A DNA stretch of 64,000 bases, taken from the NCBI GenBank assembly GCA_003254905.1, contig QANU01008436.1, forward strand, positions 69,215-133,214, written 5' to 3'. The translations under genes were made by a program, and so were the position numbers. This DNA comes from Nissolia schottii (taxonomy: Eukaryota > Streptophyta > Magnoliopsida > Fabales > Fabaceae). The notes under the pieces were generated by a model, which ran no database searches, was not told the origin of the DNA, and saw only the letters and a program-made list of their open reading frames with translations. Positions 34,114 to 52,540 of the stretch are shown one piece after another. Position 1 is the stretch's first letter. Each line of letters opens with the position of its first letter.

Positions 34114-35785
34114 ATCGCATCTTTTTTTGGCAAATGTTTGTTCTCATCCTTATCTCCTCATGAAAATTTCCTCACATTCTGGAGCCATGCCCTGTACTTT
34201 GTGAATGTTTGAAAAATTGGAGAGCTACATACCATAATTAATTCTGGTCATTTTAAAGTAAAAAAGTTTTTTTTTTTTTTTTTTAATTTTTGAGACTCTA
34301 AGAGCAACTCTAATGGCATGTATTTAGAATCCCTATTTTTATTATTTTATGTTACCTTTTTTTTTTTTATATTATTGGAGTTGAGAATGAGAGTTTTACC
34401 GAAAATTTCTCAAAATAAAACAATGTGATTGCCTTAATCTCACATTTAACTAATTTAAAATTTATTCCCAAAATAAATCAATTTTGTTATTGAAACAATT
34501 TCATTATAAAAATTATGTATCAGATTCTTATTTTTATCTTGCACTTTATAAAGTCAACTCATAAATAATTTTTATATGCATTTATCTATGGTGAGAAGTT
34601 AGTATTGTATCCAAAATTAGATATATAAATAGAGGTGCATACTCATTTGTTGTGTATAACAACGTTAAGATTTTTTGTGTAAGTTAGAGGAAAAAAATAA
34701 GTAAGAAAAAAATAAGTAATTCTATCTTATGTATTTTTTTCTTATAATTATAATACACTAAAATATCTATTCACCATACTTATACACCTTGTATACATTG
34801 TAAATATGTACTTTAACTATGCATATATATGAATATACATATTTATATACTTTACCAATACATGTTTATTTTTTTTACAATAAAGAGTATATTCAAATTG
34901 CCTTTATTTTTTAAAAAAATAAAAAAGAAATAAATTAAAAGTTGATTTGAATCAGCTTCAAATTTTTAAAAAAAATTCAGGGTTACAAGGAAGTCAATTT
35001 AAATCGACTCCTTTTATAATGAAATTGATTTATTTTAAAAATAGTTTTTAAATTGGTTCAAGAATAATTCAATTTTCATGTTTTATTTTTTAAAAAAAAT
35101 TTGAGTTTTAATTTAATGAGGTAAGCAAAAAAGAAGTGGTCAAAATCCCACTCTAAGGAAAGACTCATTTCACATTATCTTTCACTAATAGTTATATGAT
35201 ATGTGTAATTTGACCTTTATTGGTAATTTATTTTTTTTAAAAAATAAAATAGTGAAAAGACTTAATTAAGGTTGTGTCATAGTTAAAATCACAAGTAACC
35301 CCTTTAATGGAAGAGAAAAATAATACTTTTAAGACATTTTTTTTATAATATATCAATAATGTAGCATTAATATAATAAGGATGAAGCTAAAATAGAAACT
35401 TTTAAAAGACACCTATTAGAGATGCTTCAAGATTGATTTTAACGCTCAAACACTAAAACTTAAATTCACTATTAATATGAATTCTTTGCGTTTATTTTTT
35501 AAAAAAAATGTTTAAAAGCTCTAATTCATCAACTTACTTATTAGTTTAATTATTTTTATAAATGAAACTTAATACTTATAAATATTAATTAATAGAAGTA
35601 AGTAAAAAAATATCGACTAACTCTCCTAATATTACTCTTTCTTTTTATTTACTGTTAACGTTTCTTCAATCCACCCTGCAAAGTTAACGTTTTAATCTTC
35701 GAAAAAAGAAAACAGTGAGAGAGGAAGATGAGAGGGAGCATTTATTTGCGTTGGAAAATGGCTCCAAGTTCCCAACAGGGGGTAG
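34114..35785. other. AT-rich region upstream of BSK2
   Basis: Long A and T runs without recognisable genes. The distal BSK2 promoter is presumably in the last part. Confidence 0.4.
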
Positions 35786-35791
35786 CACGTG
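35786..35791. promoter_or_regulatory. G-box CACGTG upstream of BSK2
   Basis: A perfect palindromic CACGTG lies 435 bp upstream of the BSK2 ATG. G-boxes are bound by bHLH/bZIP factors and by BZR1/BES1 of the brassinosteroid pathway (known). Whether it is used here is inference. Confidence 0.4.
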
Positions 35792-35935
35792 CTCCATCGT
35801 AGACCAGACCATGTCATGTGACCCTTCTCTGTGCTCATTGCTGGGTTATTATGCTTCCCTTTTTCCTCTCTCTCTTCTCCTTTACACAGATTCACATTCA
35901 TTTACTAACTCGCCTTTTTGGGTCTTGGCCTTTTT

Positions 35936-36225
35936 CATCTCTCTCTCTCTCACACTTCTCTCTTCTCTCTTCTCGTGTTTCCGCCGCTGCAACAAGCAGC
36001 ACAGTAGCAGTGTGTTGCAACACTGGTTGGAGGAGAACCCGCATCATCATTTCCTTCTGCTTGAAGCCTATGAAAGATTGAACCTTTCACACACCCCATC
36101 ATCAGAATCTAGTGCTCTACAGTACTCTTACATAAGCCTTTTCTGTTTCTATTCTTATGTAGACATCACTATCATTCATTCATCCATCCATTCGTTACCA
36201 TAGTAGTAATCATCACATCACCAAA
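35936..36225 (+). promoter_or_regulatory. Probable BSK2 5' leader with CT-rich tract
   Basis: A CTCTCTCTCT / TCTCTCTTCTCTC stretch at 35938-35975 precedes the ATG, typical of plant 5' leaders or Y-patch core promoters. The transcription start itself cannot be fixed from sequence. Confidence 0.45.
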
Positions 36226-41455
<5,230 letters not shown>

Positions 41456-42470
41456 AATAGTCACTATTTTGCTGTTCCTTTTGCTCACTGAACTACAAGA
41501 GTGGCATCAGAAAATATGCTGTTTTGCTATTTAACTTGTACTTGCGCTAGGATTAGGGGAGGGATATGTAGGGTGCTAGTTTTTAGGGGGGCAAGAAAAT
41601 AAGTTTCTGGTATATGATATAGAGATTTTGCCCATACAAATGAATCCTATAGAATGAATTTTCTCCATATGAAAATAAGTTCATTTTATGGAGCCGATAG
41701 TTCGGTTGTGCCGAGCATTGAAAATGATGATTGGTATTCGGGTTTGTGTCATGGTGAAGCATATGCTACTGTTTGAGTCTTGGTTTCTCATAAATACTTG
41801 AAAAGACTTGTATGTTAGGTTCGTACAGGACTCACATTTGAAGGAAAAAATGTTAAAAAGGTCAAGCGTGAAATCAATCCTGATAAATTCTTGCTTAGAT
41901 ATAATAAATTCAACGACTCAAATTTGAGCATAGACTTGATAAAGAAGGTAAGTAAGGCTCACTTTTCTAAAATAATCTTGTAGGTTGTAGGATTCATTTT
42001 TATAAATGACTAGATCTGAACCCGTGAGCAAATAAAGCTACCAACAAGTATTATTATAGAGATATCTATGATAGTATTTATTCCATTATAAAAATAAATT
42101 TACAGATGCTACATCAATATTCTAAATTATAATAATTATGTAGTGAAAGGAGAATGTTATTTATTATAAAAAAAATAATAACAATACATTGCCTCTTTGA
42201 ATATGCGGGGGAATTATACAAATATATGATATTGAAACCATCTTTTTGACTTCATCTTTGTGTTTATCCTTTTCGTCACTTGACTCTTTTATCACGTGTC
42301 ACTTTTGTTTTACACTTGTGTTAACATTTATATTTTTCATCTTCTTTCATAAATGCATCTTAATAGTCTTGTGGTGGTTTAGGATTCATTCTTGTCAACC
42401 TTGCATGGACGTGGATTTCATAAATCTAAACTGACAGTACTATAAATTAGGAACATGATGTTAAAAAATA
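41456..42470. other. BSK2 3' UTR and intergenic
   Basis: The BSK2 3' UTR should occupy the first few hundred bases. A poly(A) signal was not chosen with confidence. The rest is AT-rich and unrecognised. Confidence 0.4.
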
Positions 42471-43791
42471 GGGTTAATTATGTTTTTAGTCCCTGTAAAA
42501 TTTGAAAGTTTGATTTTAGTCCCTGCATAAAAGTTTTAGTCCTTGCAAAATTGTAAAATTAGGTTTTAGTCCCTGGGGTGGGGTGAGGGTTGACTGGGCT
42601 GACGTGGCGCACCACGTAGGATGTCACGTGGCACAACCCGAAATTTTAAATTTTGGCCCATATATCCACCCGACCCGACCCGAAATTAATTTAAAAAAAA
42701 AAAAGAAAAAAGAAAAGGCAAACCCCACCANNNNNNNNNNNNNNNNNNNNNNNNNNNNNNNNNNNNNNNNNNNNNNNNNNNNNNNNNNNNNNNNNNNNNN
42801 NNNNNNNNNNNNNNNNNNNNNNNNNNNNNNNNNNNNNNNNNNNNNNNNNNNNNNNNNNNNNNNNNNNNNNNNNNNNNNNNNNNNNNNNNNNNNNNNNNNN
42901 NNNNNNNNNNNNNNNNNNNNNNNNNNNNNNNNNNNNNNNNNNNNNNNNNNNNNNNNNNNNNNNNNNNNNNNNNNNNNNNNNNNNNNNNNNNNNNNNNNNN
43001 NNNNNNNNNNNNNNNNNNNNNNNNNNNNNNNNNNNNNNNNNNNNNNNNNNNNNNNNNNNNNNNNNNNNNNNNNNNNNNNNNNNNNNNNNNNNNNNNNNNN
43101 NNNNNNNNNNNNNNNNNNNNNNNNNNNNNNNNNNNNNNNNNNNNNNNNNNNNNNNNNNNNNNNNNNNNNNNNNNNNNNNNNNNNNNNNNNNNNNNNNNNN
43201 NNNNNNNNNNNNNNNNNNNNNNNNNNNNNNNNNNNNNNNNNNNNNNNNNNNNNNNNNNNNNNNNNNNNNNNNNNNNNNNNNNNNNNNNNNNNNNNNNNNN
43301 NNNNNNNNNNNNNNNNNNNNNNNNNNNNNNNNNNNNNNNNNNNNNNNNNNNNNNNNNNNNNNNNNNNNNNNNNNNNNNNNNNNNNNNNNNNNNNNNNNNN
43401 NNNNNNNNNNNNNNNNNNNNNNNNNNNNNNNNNNNNNNNNNNNNNNNNNNNNNNNNNNNNNNNNNNNNNNNNNNNNNNNNNNNNNNNNNNNNNNNNNNNN
43501 NNGGGGGAGGGGGAGGAGGGTAGGTGGTGGGGTTTGCCTTTTCTTTTTCTTTTTAATTTTTTTTAAACGGGTCGGGTTTGGGTTCGGGTCATGGGTTTAG
43601 GTTGGGTTTTGGAGGTTATGCCACGTGGCATCCCACATGGCGCGCTGCGTAAGCGCCACGTCAGCTCAGTCAACCTTCACCCCACCCCAGGGACTAAAAC
43701 CTAATTTTACAATTTTGCAGGGACTAAAACTTTTATACAGGGACTAAAATCAAACTTTCAAATTTTACAGGGACTAAAAACATAATTAACC
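42471..43791. mobile_element. Mutator-type inverted-repeat element spanning the N gap
   Basis: Starts GGGTTAATTATGTTTTTAGT and ends ACTAAAAACATAATTAACC, with an exact 9-bp duplication TAAAAAATA (42462-42470 and 43792-43800). The arms of about 260 bp are near-perfect inverted repeats that run right up to the Ns on the left and to within about 22 bp of them on the right. The family is related to the MITE in AUG1 intron 4. Confidence 0.92.
42731..43502. other. Assembly gap (N run)
   Basis: 772 unresolved bases. They fall at the apex of the inverted repeat above and are followed by a G-rich stretch GGGGGAGGGGGAGGAGGG. Confidence 0.98.
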
Positions 43792-43800
43792 TAAAAAATA

Positions 43801-44178
43801 CTAAAATGTCATGCTACTATAAACCTTATTAGCACCACAATGACACTATTTTGGACCTATGTATTAAAGTATTCTTATGAATTTGAAAGACGTAGATGGT
43901 AATAAATTAGTAAAGTCCATTAAACATGTCTATACTAATTCAGCCTTTTAGAAATCATAATCATTTTTCAATTAAAGAACTCCTTCGATCAACCCATGTT
44001 CAACGATGGATGTTCACTTCTCTGATTGGTCCACTTTTTTTTATCATTAAGTTATTTTCTACTTTGCCTACAATGCTATCAAAGAAACAAATACGAAACT
44101 TGCAACAAAAGCTTCAAGGATCAAAGCGATGCCTTAAATGTTTTGAATATTAAATTGGTATCAGAAATATTCTTTTTA
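43801..44178. other. Intergenic, nothing recognised
   Basis: AT-rich sequence without gene or clear repeat. Confidence 0.45.
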
Positions 44179-44382
44179 TTGATCGAATTAATATCATATA
44201 TCTTTTAGGAGTAAATTGATGTCAAAATCTTTTAAGCAGTAATTGAATTTGGAGGAAATTCATCGTATGATTCTATCGATTGATCAAATTGATATCACAA
44301 ATCTTTTGTGAAGCAAATTGATGTCCAAATATTTTAAGTAGCAATTGAATTTGGAGGAGATTCATCTTGTGATGATTCTCTT
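44179..44382. repeat. Tandem duplication of a 102-bp unit
   Basis: Two copies (about 44179-44280 and 44281-44382) share AAATTGATGTC and AATTGAATTTGGAGGA at a spacing of 102 bp with about 85 percent identity. Confidence 0.7.
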
Positions 44383-46052
44383 GGTCCTAGTGGAAACACA
44401 ACAATACATGTATCTAGCCAAACATCCTAGACCTTACAAAATGGGAGTAGATATGTATGAATTTGAAAATCATAGTTAGGCTGCAATTTATTAAATACAT
44501 AGTAAACAATTACAAAATATTAAGAATTTAGATTTTAGACTCATGAAAATTCTTGTATAGATACAACATGACATATACCTTTTTTTCTATGTAAATATTA
44601 TATTAATATATAACAATATGTTTGTGTTGGATATCATTGTTGAATGGTGGGGACGCAACCAATGTTAGGTAAGAAGGTGATTAGGAAAAAGGTATGGTAT
44701 AGGCCATTTGAGAAGGGATTTCGCGAAAAATAGGAATTGAAAAAGAAGGGAAGGAGTTGTGGGGTTTTAGGGAAAAAGAAAATGAAATTGTCGTGAACGT
44801 TAGAGAAGACAATGCACTTTGTCCTAGCAGATAGAGCTCATTGATGATGCAACACATATTTTATTTTTGGTCTCTGTTTGGTGGGTTGCACTTTGGGCTT
44901 TCATTTTTTAACTCAATTTTGGGCCTGCACTTTTGTATATTACTTGTTAAAGAAGGTTGTGAGGACGGCACACCATCAAATTAGACTATGTGACAACATT
45001 CTAAATATTAGAATGTGTATTAGAATTTATATATTATAAATAGATAAATAGATTCTTAATAAAGATGGTAAGTATGACTGATTTTTATATATATAAAAAA
45101 AATCTTATAGGTTGTTGGACTCATTTTCCTATAAATGATTCTTTTATTCTCCTGAAGGGAGGATAATGCACCATTCTTCCACTTTTATCTTTAACTATTG
45201 AACCACTTTTTAGAATTGTGTAAAGTATTGGGACTCACAAAGATGAAATCTTAAAATGATAAGTGGAGGATTAAAAGTATTTATCCACTTTTATAGTGTG
45301 TGCTCAAATTTGAAATGTTCAATTTATATTTTGTTAATGACCTGTTTGTAATTATGTATAAGATTGAATTGTATAAGTTAATACAATACATTATGACTTT
45401 CTCTATTGTTTGGTATAATTAGGCCCTGTTTGTTTCATGGGATAAAATCTAACAGAATTATTAGTTAATACTATAAAACTTATTTTTATCATATGTTTAG
45501 TATAACATAGTATAATATAATATTATTTGCTCGAATTAGGGATGAAAATAGGTTAAAACACTCGCCAATCTATAGCGTCAGATTTACCAACAGAATATAA
45601 TATTAATAATAAAAATAATATTAATATTGTTAACTAGAAAATACTAAAGAGCGTCAGATTTACTGACATAATATAATATTAAAATTCAAAATAATTTTAA
45701 TTAATATTGTTAATTGGGAAAAAAAACTAAATAGTTTCAAATTTACCGATGAAATATTTCCGCCAAAAGTTTTTGATGGATATTTTTTTTGAAAACGTTG
45801 GAAAAGCCTTCGGGAGACTACCTCAAAAACTTATTGATGGATTCATAAGCCGAAGCTAAAAGAGTTGGAAAACCCTCATGCCATGTAGCACCAACATGGT
45901 AACAACGTATTATTCTGACAACAACGATGATAATTTATTATTATTATTATTTAGAGGTTGTCGTTGGCAAAATTTGCCATCGACATTTGAATTTTATTTT
46001 GGTGGAGTAATTGTCGCGTTCTCAAGACACGTCATTTAATTAATGTGCATTA
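44383..46052. other. Intergenic, nothing recognised
   Basis: AT-rich sequence; a block at 45421 (AGGCCCTGTTTGTTT) looks like a MITE tip but its partner was not found. Confidence 0.4.
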
Positions 46053-47175
46053 TGACATCCTAGAAATGTCATCGTTACGCAAGGGACTAATTCCCTTGCA
46101 GAAGCCTCTAACATCGCATGATTTTCATTAAAAAAATGCATTTAAATAGAAAAAATTCATTTAATAAACTAACTGGTCTTTAATAAAAGAAACTACACTT
46201 ATTACATAGGATGTCCTTTGAAATAAAATACTGAAAATTTGAATCATAATGCTTAACGGTTCCTGCCTATGTTCTAATGGAGCATTCTAAACATAACATA
46301 AACTATTAAGGTAACTGACAAAAATTACTTCACTGTAAAGTGAAGCTAACCAAGGATCTTGAACAAATGGATCTATTGAAGAGGAGGAGTATACACATCC
46401 TCAACGCTATCTGAAAAACAACACTGATGAGGGCGAGTCATCGCTCAGTGAATGACAAACCCCACGACAACATGGAAAGTTTCTTAGACATGACAACAAG
46501 CATATGCAACCCCCCCCCCCGCCCACAGTATAAATCATAAAGCATTATACTATTTATACTACATACTACATAAAAACATTTAAAACTTAATCAAGTTGGG
46601 AGTTCGCTAGTTAAACTGATCCCGGGCAATAAAGTCTGACTATTTATCGGCTGTCAATGTGACACCTCAGAAATGTCACTGGTTCGCAAGAGACTAGTTC
46701 CCGTTTTGGATGTCAAGAGCAAGTACAAAACCGAAGGAAATCCGATAGATAGTGCATGAACTTCACACATCACCTCACCAATTTTTGCTTAGCGTTTTGG
46801 TAGATTTAGGACTTTGGATGCAAGCTAGTAGTTATGCTCCTTGACATGTTGTTATTTTGTTGTGGATTTGTATATCTTGTATGAGTTTGAACCAATGTAT
46901 ATTCTAAGCTATGGATACACACATACACACAGAGTATGAGTTTTTCAGGGTTTTCTGATGTACGATCTCTAGTTTCGATCTATCTACTGTTTAATGCAGT
47001 TATGCTTCAATCCAATGTTTAATTTTGAGGAAAATTTTTATTTCCCTCAAAATTTCTTATATTTTTAAAGCTAAATATTTTGACTAACTAAGTCTAATAT
47101 AAGGTAACATTATAAAGTGACAACTAGTGAGCATTAATTATGATTTAAACGTAATTAATTAGTTAGGATGTTACA
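46053..47175 (+). mobile_element. Degraded gypsy-type solo LTR
   Basis: Starts TGACATCCTAGAAATGTCA and ends TTAGTTAGGATGTTACA. The near-duplication CATTA (46048-46052) and CATTT (47176-47180) fits a 5-bp TSD with one change. The last 50 bp resemble those of the LTRs ending at 10828 and 30060. A second copy of the start motif (TGTGACACCTCAGAAATGTC) lies at 46658, so the unit may be composite. Confidence 0.5.
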
Positions 47176-48120
47176 CATTTAGGTTATATGCATAAAATCT
47201 ATGCTTTATGATCAAAAGTGAGTTTTTAAGGCTTTTTACTAAAAAATAAAAGTGTAAAGTGTATGACTTTTACTTCAATAAGCTTTTGAGTAACATCCAA
47301 AACGTTTTAAAGTATAAAAAACATAAAAGCTATCGCTTTTAAGTTTTAAAATGAATTTTTAACTACCTTAATTTTAGAATTCCATGAATACACATGGGGA
47401 AGTAGATTTCCAGTGAGGATGAGAATGATGGAGATTTCGACCCATAATGAAGGTCTAATGATAGAACAAAATTCTTATCCGAGACGAATATTGGGGATGA
47501 GCATGACACTACCTGACCCTGTCCCAACTAATTGTCATCCCTACACTCAAATATGGTTGCGAAAAGACAAATTCATATTCTTTCTCTTACACTCATTATT
47601 AATTTTATTTGTTTTGATTACACCACTAGCATTTGACTTAGATACTAGTAGTTCAATCTAGACCCAAAAATACTTCTATTCAATATAATTAATGAAAGAA
47701 TGTAAAAGTAATAGGTTTTTCGGTACACAAGAAAGTAATAGATAAAAGAGAATAAATAAAAGTCGATAGATTAATTGTGATAATTTTGTAAAGTACTCAA
47801 AAACTTTTTTAACTTTGAGACTTTTTTATTTATTATTTTCTTAATACATGTGTACAACTGAAAGTAAATTGTTACACTATTTGAAAACAGGTAAAACATA
47901 TAAATAAAAAAGAAGAAGAAAATAATGTCTAATACTCCTTTTGTCCAATTTTTGTTGTCACTTGTCCAAAAATTTGTTAAAAATTATTTGTCATCTAATT
48001 AAATTTTAAAAAAAAACACTAAATATATTTTTTTCAATTATATGTGCATTGCAAAGAAATAATTTTTTTTTCGTTCTCAATTTAGAAAGGTAAAGAATGC
48101 AATAAAAGTGTATTAAAAAA
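47176..48120. other. Intergenic, nothing recognised
   Basis: AT-rich; ATTGTCATCCCTA near 47537-47549 looks like a hAT tip without a found partner. Confidence 0.4.
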
Positions 48121-48353
48121 CACATTTTTAGAGAAATCTAGACATGCACGGTTTCTCACAAAACCGTGTTCTTGGACTTTGAAGTTTGAAGAATCTCATC
48201 GTCTCCTCGATTGTCCCTTAAAATTCCAAAAATTCCCAAAATTCATAATTCGCATGCGATTCACTTTCGAAAGCGCCGTGGCAAAACCGTAGAGTTTTAT
48301 TGGACAAAAGGTCGAAGACGTGTTCCCTAAACCCTCAAATTAGAACCCACAAG

Positions 48354-50818
48354 GTACGAACGAACACCGTGGTGTTCCCACCCGATTCTCTTGTTACGAC
48401 CCGAGATATTCGTGTTTCGGAACCAGAGTTGTTTTGAAACCTTTCTTTCTAATTCCATTTATATGAATATATGCTAACTCTGCGATTAAGGATAGAAAAA
48501 AACATTGTTTTGAAGATTTTGATCATTGAATTGCAAAATCCATTTATCTGATGGTAATATCGATTGGAAGAGGCAGCAGAGGAGGATTTGGTTGTTACTT
48601 TCTAATTGGGGGTTCATTTCATCATCCGTTGCCTAATTATATTTCATTTTTCCCTTTTTGGGGGTTTAATTGTTTCGCATACTTAGCTGTTTTTTGAAGT
48701 CAACAGAAACAAACGATTTTGCAGGAATGATAGGTTTTGTATCAAAATCAATTCTAATTTGCCAAACACAATGGAAAGGTCTGCTTGGTTCATGTTTATA
48801 CTTGAACCGGTCAATTGCTTTTCAAAGCCCAGAAAGAAAATTCAGAGCCATACAATGCTTATCATAAGAATGAAATTTTTGGTTTATGAAAACTTAGCTT
48901 ATCAGAGTAACTTTAGCCCCCTTTTTATTAGGGTTCTTGGTTTAACAATTGGTGGCTAATATTTAACTCTGACGTGAAGTATTACATTGCATGTGTGATG
49001 TCTACTAACTACTATTAGTCCGCGTAAAAATTATAATTGAAGCTCTGTCATTGCATCACTTTGAAGAGGCTGTAGTACTGAACATGATTGTAATTGGCAG
49101 TTTTTCTCGTTTCTTTCTTTCTTTCTTTTTCTGTTTTCCTTTTGCTTTCCTCTTTAATTTTTTTTTTAATCTTTTGGAAACAAGAGGAGTGATACAAGGC
49201 AATTGGCATTGACAGATTCCTTTAGATTCGGAAATAAATGGGCTGGGGGTGATTTTTTTTTTCCCATCTTTATTGTGATGCATTGATATGAGATTTGATG
49301 AAGGCCAGGTTGGGGGAATGGTACCAGTAGACTGTGTAGTTGGATGATAGAATGTTCTGTTGGTTTGGAAGATGCATATTTTACTTTTATGTTATCAATA
49401 GAGGAGTAAAAGAAACATGGGAGGTTTTGTGTAGAATCATGTTTGATCTAAAGATGTTGAATTGTTGACTTTTATGTAGGAATGTATGATTTATTGTGCT
49501 TGGTTGAATTGAATGTTGTGATCTCTGAGCAGTCTAAGGCTTTGTTTGGTAAAACTGTTTGAGAATGGCTTTTAGAGGGTTTAGCAACTCTAAAAAAGTC
49601 ACAACATTACTAGATCAAGCCTTAAGAGTCACTAGATCAATTACGTTGGAAAAATATATTTGGCTGATGATCATACATACTAGTGGTGTTTGGAATGATT
49701 ACAGCTATTTTCTGAATGTGGGATTTACAAAATACGTTGCTCTCTTAATATTTCCTACATAGCTAGTGCCTTGCACTTCTGGATACCTTTTCAATTAAAG
49801 GTAGCTCTCGAAGTGGCCATATGCTTCAACATTTGCTATTATGTTTCGAATTTCTGCAATGTTGAGGCTTTATGTTCATATACTGATCATGTTTAGCTGC
49901 TCTGCTTATCCTTATGTTGTTGATTTAGGAGTTTGCTAACTTAATGAAACTCTTTTACTGTATGAAGGCATTTGTAGAACTTTTTAAGATGTTTTGATGC
50001 TTAAGTAATAGTTATATACACATTTTATTACAACTGTGGTTCTCCCACAATGCACAGGAACACACATACATGCAAAAGTGGAATGATGTTGATAATAGTA
50101 ATGGGGTGGAAGTGTGAAAGAAGTTAAACCTATGATCATGGGTTCATATTAAGAGCAATGTTTGAGAGACCTAACAAATCAACCTATCCATTCATATGAA
50201 TGACACTTGGCATCTCGAGGGACAAAATAGAAAGAAAAATGTTGAGTCTCATTCATAGTAGTGAGTAGATTGATTAGGTTGATAAGTTAGGTCTCTCAAA
50301 TCATTTTCATATATTAAATAATAGTTTTCAAACCTTGAGTGAATGTTGTCTATATCTGGCTGCCAGTTTATCAAAGCCATCAAGATAAAACTGTTTTTTT
50401 TTTCTTTTTGAAAAAAAAAAAAGATGTCACACAGGTTGGATTGACTGGATCTAACCTAGGTCTAAAGGGACAAATCAGCTGGGTTCTAAGAGAAATTCTT
50501 GTGTGTTCCTAGAGCACCTAACACATTTAATACATGCTCTAAGATCATTATCAGTCATTCATTTATTGTTCAGTATTTTTTAAACACTATAAACTAAAAT
50601 TAATGGTTAATAATGTTCTTGGAATGTACATTAAATGTGTTATAGGAGGATGAAAAAATTTCTCTTTATCCGGGTGACCACACGAAGTTTGATTGAAAAT
50701 CATTCAGCATCCATAGTTGGCCTAGTCTTGAATCAGAGCCTTAGTGTTTTGCAACATTGATTTAACATGACTGATCCCTTAGATGATCTCAGAAGATTTT
50801 TGTGGGTTTGACCTGCAG
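48354..50818 (+). promoter_or_regulatory. Probable 5' UTR intron of the small gene
   Basis: A GC-richer leader-like block (about 48170-48353) ends in CCCACAAG followed by GTACGA. The coding exon is preceded by GACCTGCAG at 50818, 18 bp before the ATG. A 5' UTR intron of 2465 bp is therefore plausible. It has not been tested by transcripts. Confidence 0.4.
50161..50300. mobile_element. MITE in the putative 5' UTR intron
   Basis: TTTGAGAGACCTAAC at the left and GTTAGGTCTCTCAAA at the right are perfect inverted ends. The inner AATCAACC / GGTTGAT also pair. The length is 140 bp. No clear TSD was found. Confidence 0.65.
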
Positions 50819-50836
50819 GAAAGAGCATAAAGTTAT

Positions 50837-51061
50837 ATGGATAGCAAATCACCTAGCAAGAAGGAATCCAAGGAGGTGGCACGCGAGTCTCTCATCGCTA
50901 TCTCTAACTCTCTACCAGAGAAGATTCTGGACTTGAATTCTGCATCCGAGAGCAAGAAGAAATTGGATGGGGCTGCCTTGCTGAGCGGTGATGGGGATGA
51001 CAAGCTTAGGTCTGAACTAATTTCAATCTCCTATGTTGAATCTCCCGATGTCAAAATCTGA
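50837..51061 (+). CDS. Small unrecognised acidic/lysine-rich protein
   Basis: A single coding exon of 74 codons begins MDSKSPSKKESKEVARESL and ends YVESPDVKI. The protein is hydrophilic, with a Lys/Ser/Glu-rich N-terminus, a helix-like ARESLIAISNSLPEKILDL segment and an Asp-rich centre (GDGDDK). No signal peptide or membrane span was seen. I recall similar short uncharacterised proteins in other dicots but cannot name a family. Support for a real gene comes from the well-placed splice acceptor just upstream, codon use richer in G/C than the flanks, and an AATAAA at about 51305 downstream. The function is unknown. It could still be a non-coding transcript with a chance ORF. Confidence 0.6.
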   Translation: MDSKSPSKKESKEVARESLIAISNSLPEKILDLNSASESKKKLDGAALLSGDGDDKLRSELISISYVESPDVKI

Positions 51062-52359
51062 TCAAATTCAAATGGGAATCTGTAGCTAAGACTGTTAGTA
51101 TTTCATGTATTAGTCTTGGATTTTCGTGTGGTTGCAATTTCGCTATGCTAATGTTATGACTAGTTTGGTTATACTGTATGATCAGTTGTCTTGTTGCAAC
51201 CCTTAGTAAACACTTTCGCGGCCACATATTTTGGTTATATGTTTGTAATGGCTGTGACAACTGTGTTGTCTCTGCACTATGTTAAGACCGCGTGGGATTC
51301 AGAAAATAAATGTTTGGAGTTTTGTGCATTTTCATGTGTTAAATAGGAGTATAACTGAAGTCCTGGGAGCTCATTTAACTGAAGTCGGCTCATGCATAAA
51401 GAGGTTTAAGGGGAACTACTTATAGTACGACTTGGAGAATTTAGATTGTGTCTATGGTATCTTTGAGCCCACATAGAAATGTCATGAAGGCCTCTTAAGC
51501 AAAGCATCTTGCCCTGCAGTACCGGAACGGGTCAGAAGCCTTCACCCTATTAGACATGGCGATCCCCGCCCTCATCCCCAAATATGCTTTAGGGAAACTT
51601 TGGTCCTCATACCTGTCTCCACAGGAAAAAAATCTCCACCACGTGAGGCCCCTATTTGGAGAATTTTTGTTTGGTGAAATATTTTGGCATCCCAATTCCC
51701 ATCATAGTCACCCAATCCCACTAGTTAAGGCCAACCTTCCCCATAATTTGTACCTTAAAGCTTGGTTATAGTCACAAAATTGTGCATAATCAAAGGAAGT
51801 AGCCAAAAGTGAGCAAAGAGAGAGTAATTAGCTTGTAGGAGTGATAAGAGAGGAGAAAAAAACTGAGATGTGAGGTGATGAAACATAAAGTAAGAAGCTA
51901 GCCCATATTTGTCATTACTCAAGAACTCTACAAACCAATAAAGAATTGGACTTTCATTAATTATGGTTTCTTACACACAACACCTCTTTAGATCTTTCAG
52001 TCTCTAGAACTCAACAACTCATCCACGCCACGAACCAGAAACCTCCATATTTTGATAGGGCGTCTTACGCCTTCATGTGACTTTGCTGAAGGTAGTTTGG
52101 GCTCATCCTTGAGGAAGCTTCCATGGAGGCCTAATTGTTCATCCCTCTATGTCAACCTAAGGGAGTTCCTCACTACCAACAACTCTTAATCATTTTACCA
52201 AGCTTACGAACTTATAATTTTTACATTAATGCTTCAAACTCACATTTAGCATTATTCGGTTTGAATCATTAATTAATTGTAAAAATTTACACATTTAAGG
52301 TACGATAAAATTCACTCTCTTTATTTGAACATTGGTCTTAGGAATACAAGAGATATACG
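51062..52359. other. 3' UTR then intergenic
   Basis: The 3' UTR of the small gene probably ends soon after the AATAAA near 51305. Nothing else was recognised; 51480-51720 is GC-richer and may be an old repeat. Confidence 0.4.
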
Positions 52360-52540
52360 AGAAAAAATTCTTACTTGATTACAAGACCAACACATCACAC
52401 TAGAGTGCACACAATAAAAATTAAGTCTTAAGTAGGATTCATAAATACATGATCAGACACAAAATAAAAGTAGTATGCCTTATTTTTATTGTGCGTATTC
52501 AAATATGATGTGTTAGTTTTGTGACTGTAAGAATTTTTCA
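52360..52540. mobile_element. MITE related to the one in BSK2 intron 2
   Basis: The left end GAGAAAAAATTCTTACTTGAT with CAAGACCAACACATC pairs with the right end GATGTGTTAGTTTTGTGAC and GTAAGAATTTTTC. It is about 181 bp. Confidence 0.6.

Noticed and set aside
42583..43566. A 327-codon open frame across the N gap
   Set aside because: It consists almost entirely of Ns with short ends in the arms of an inverted-repeat element.
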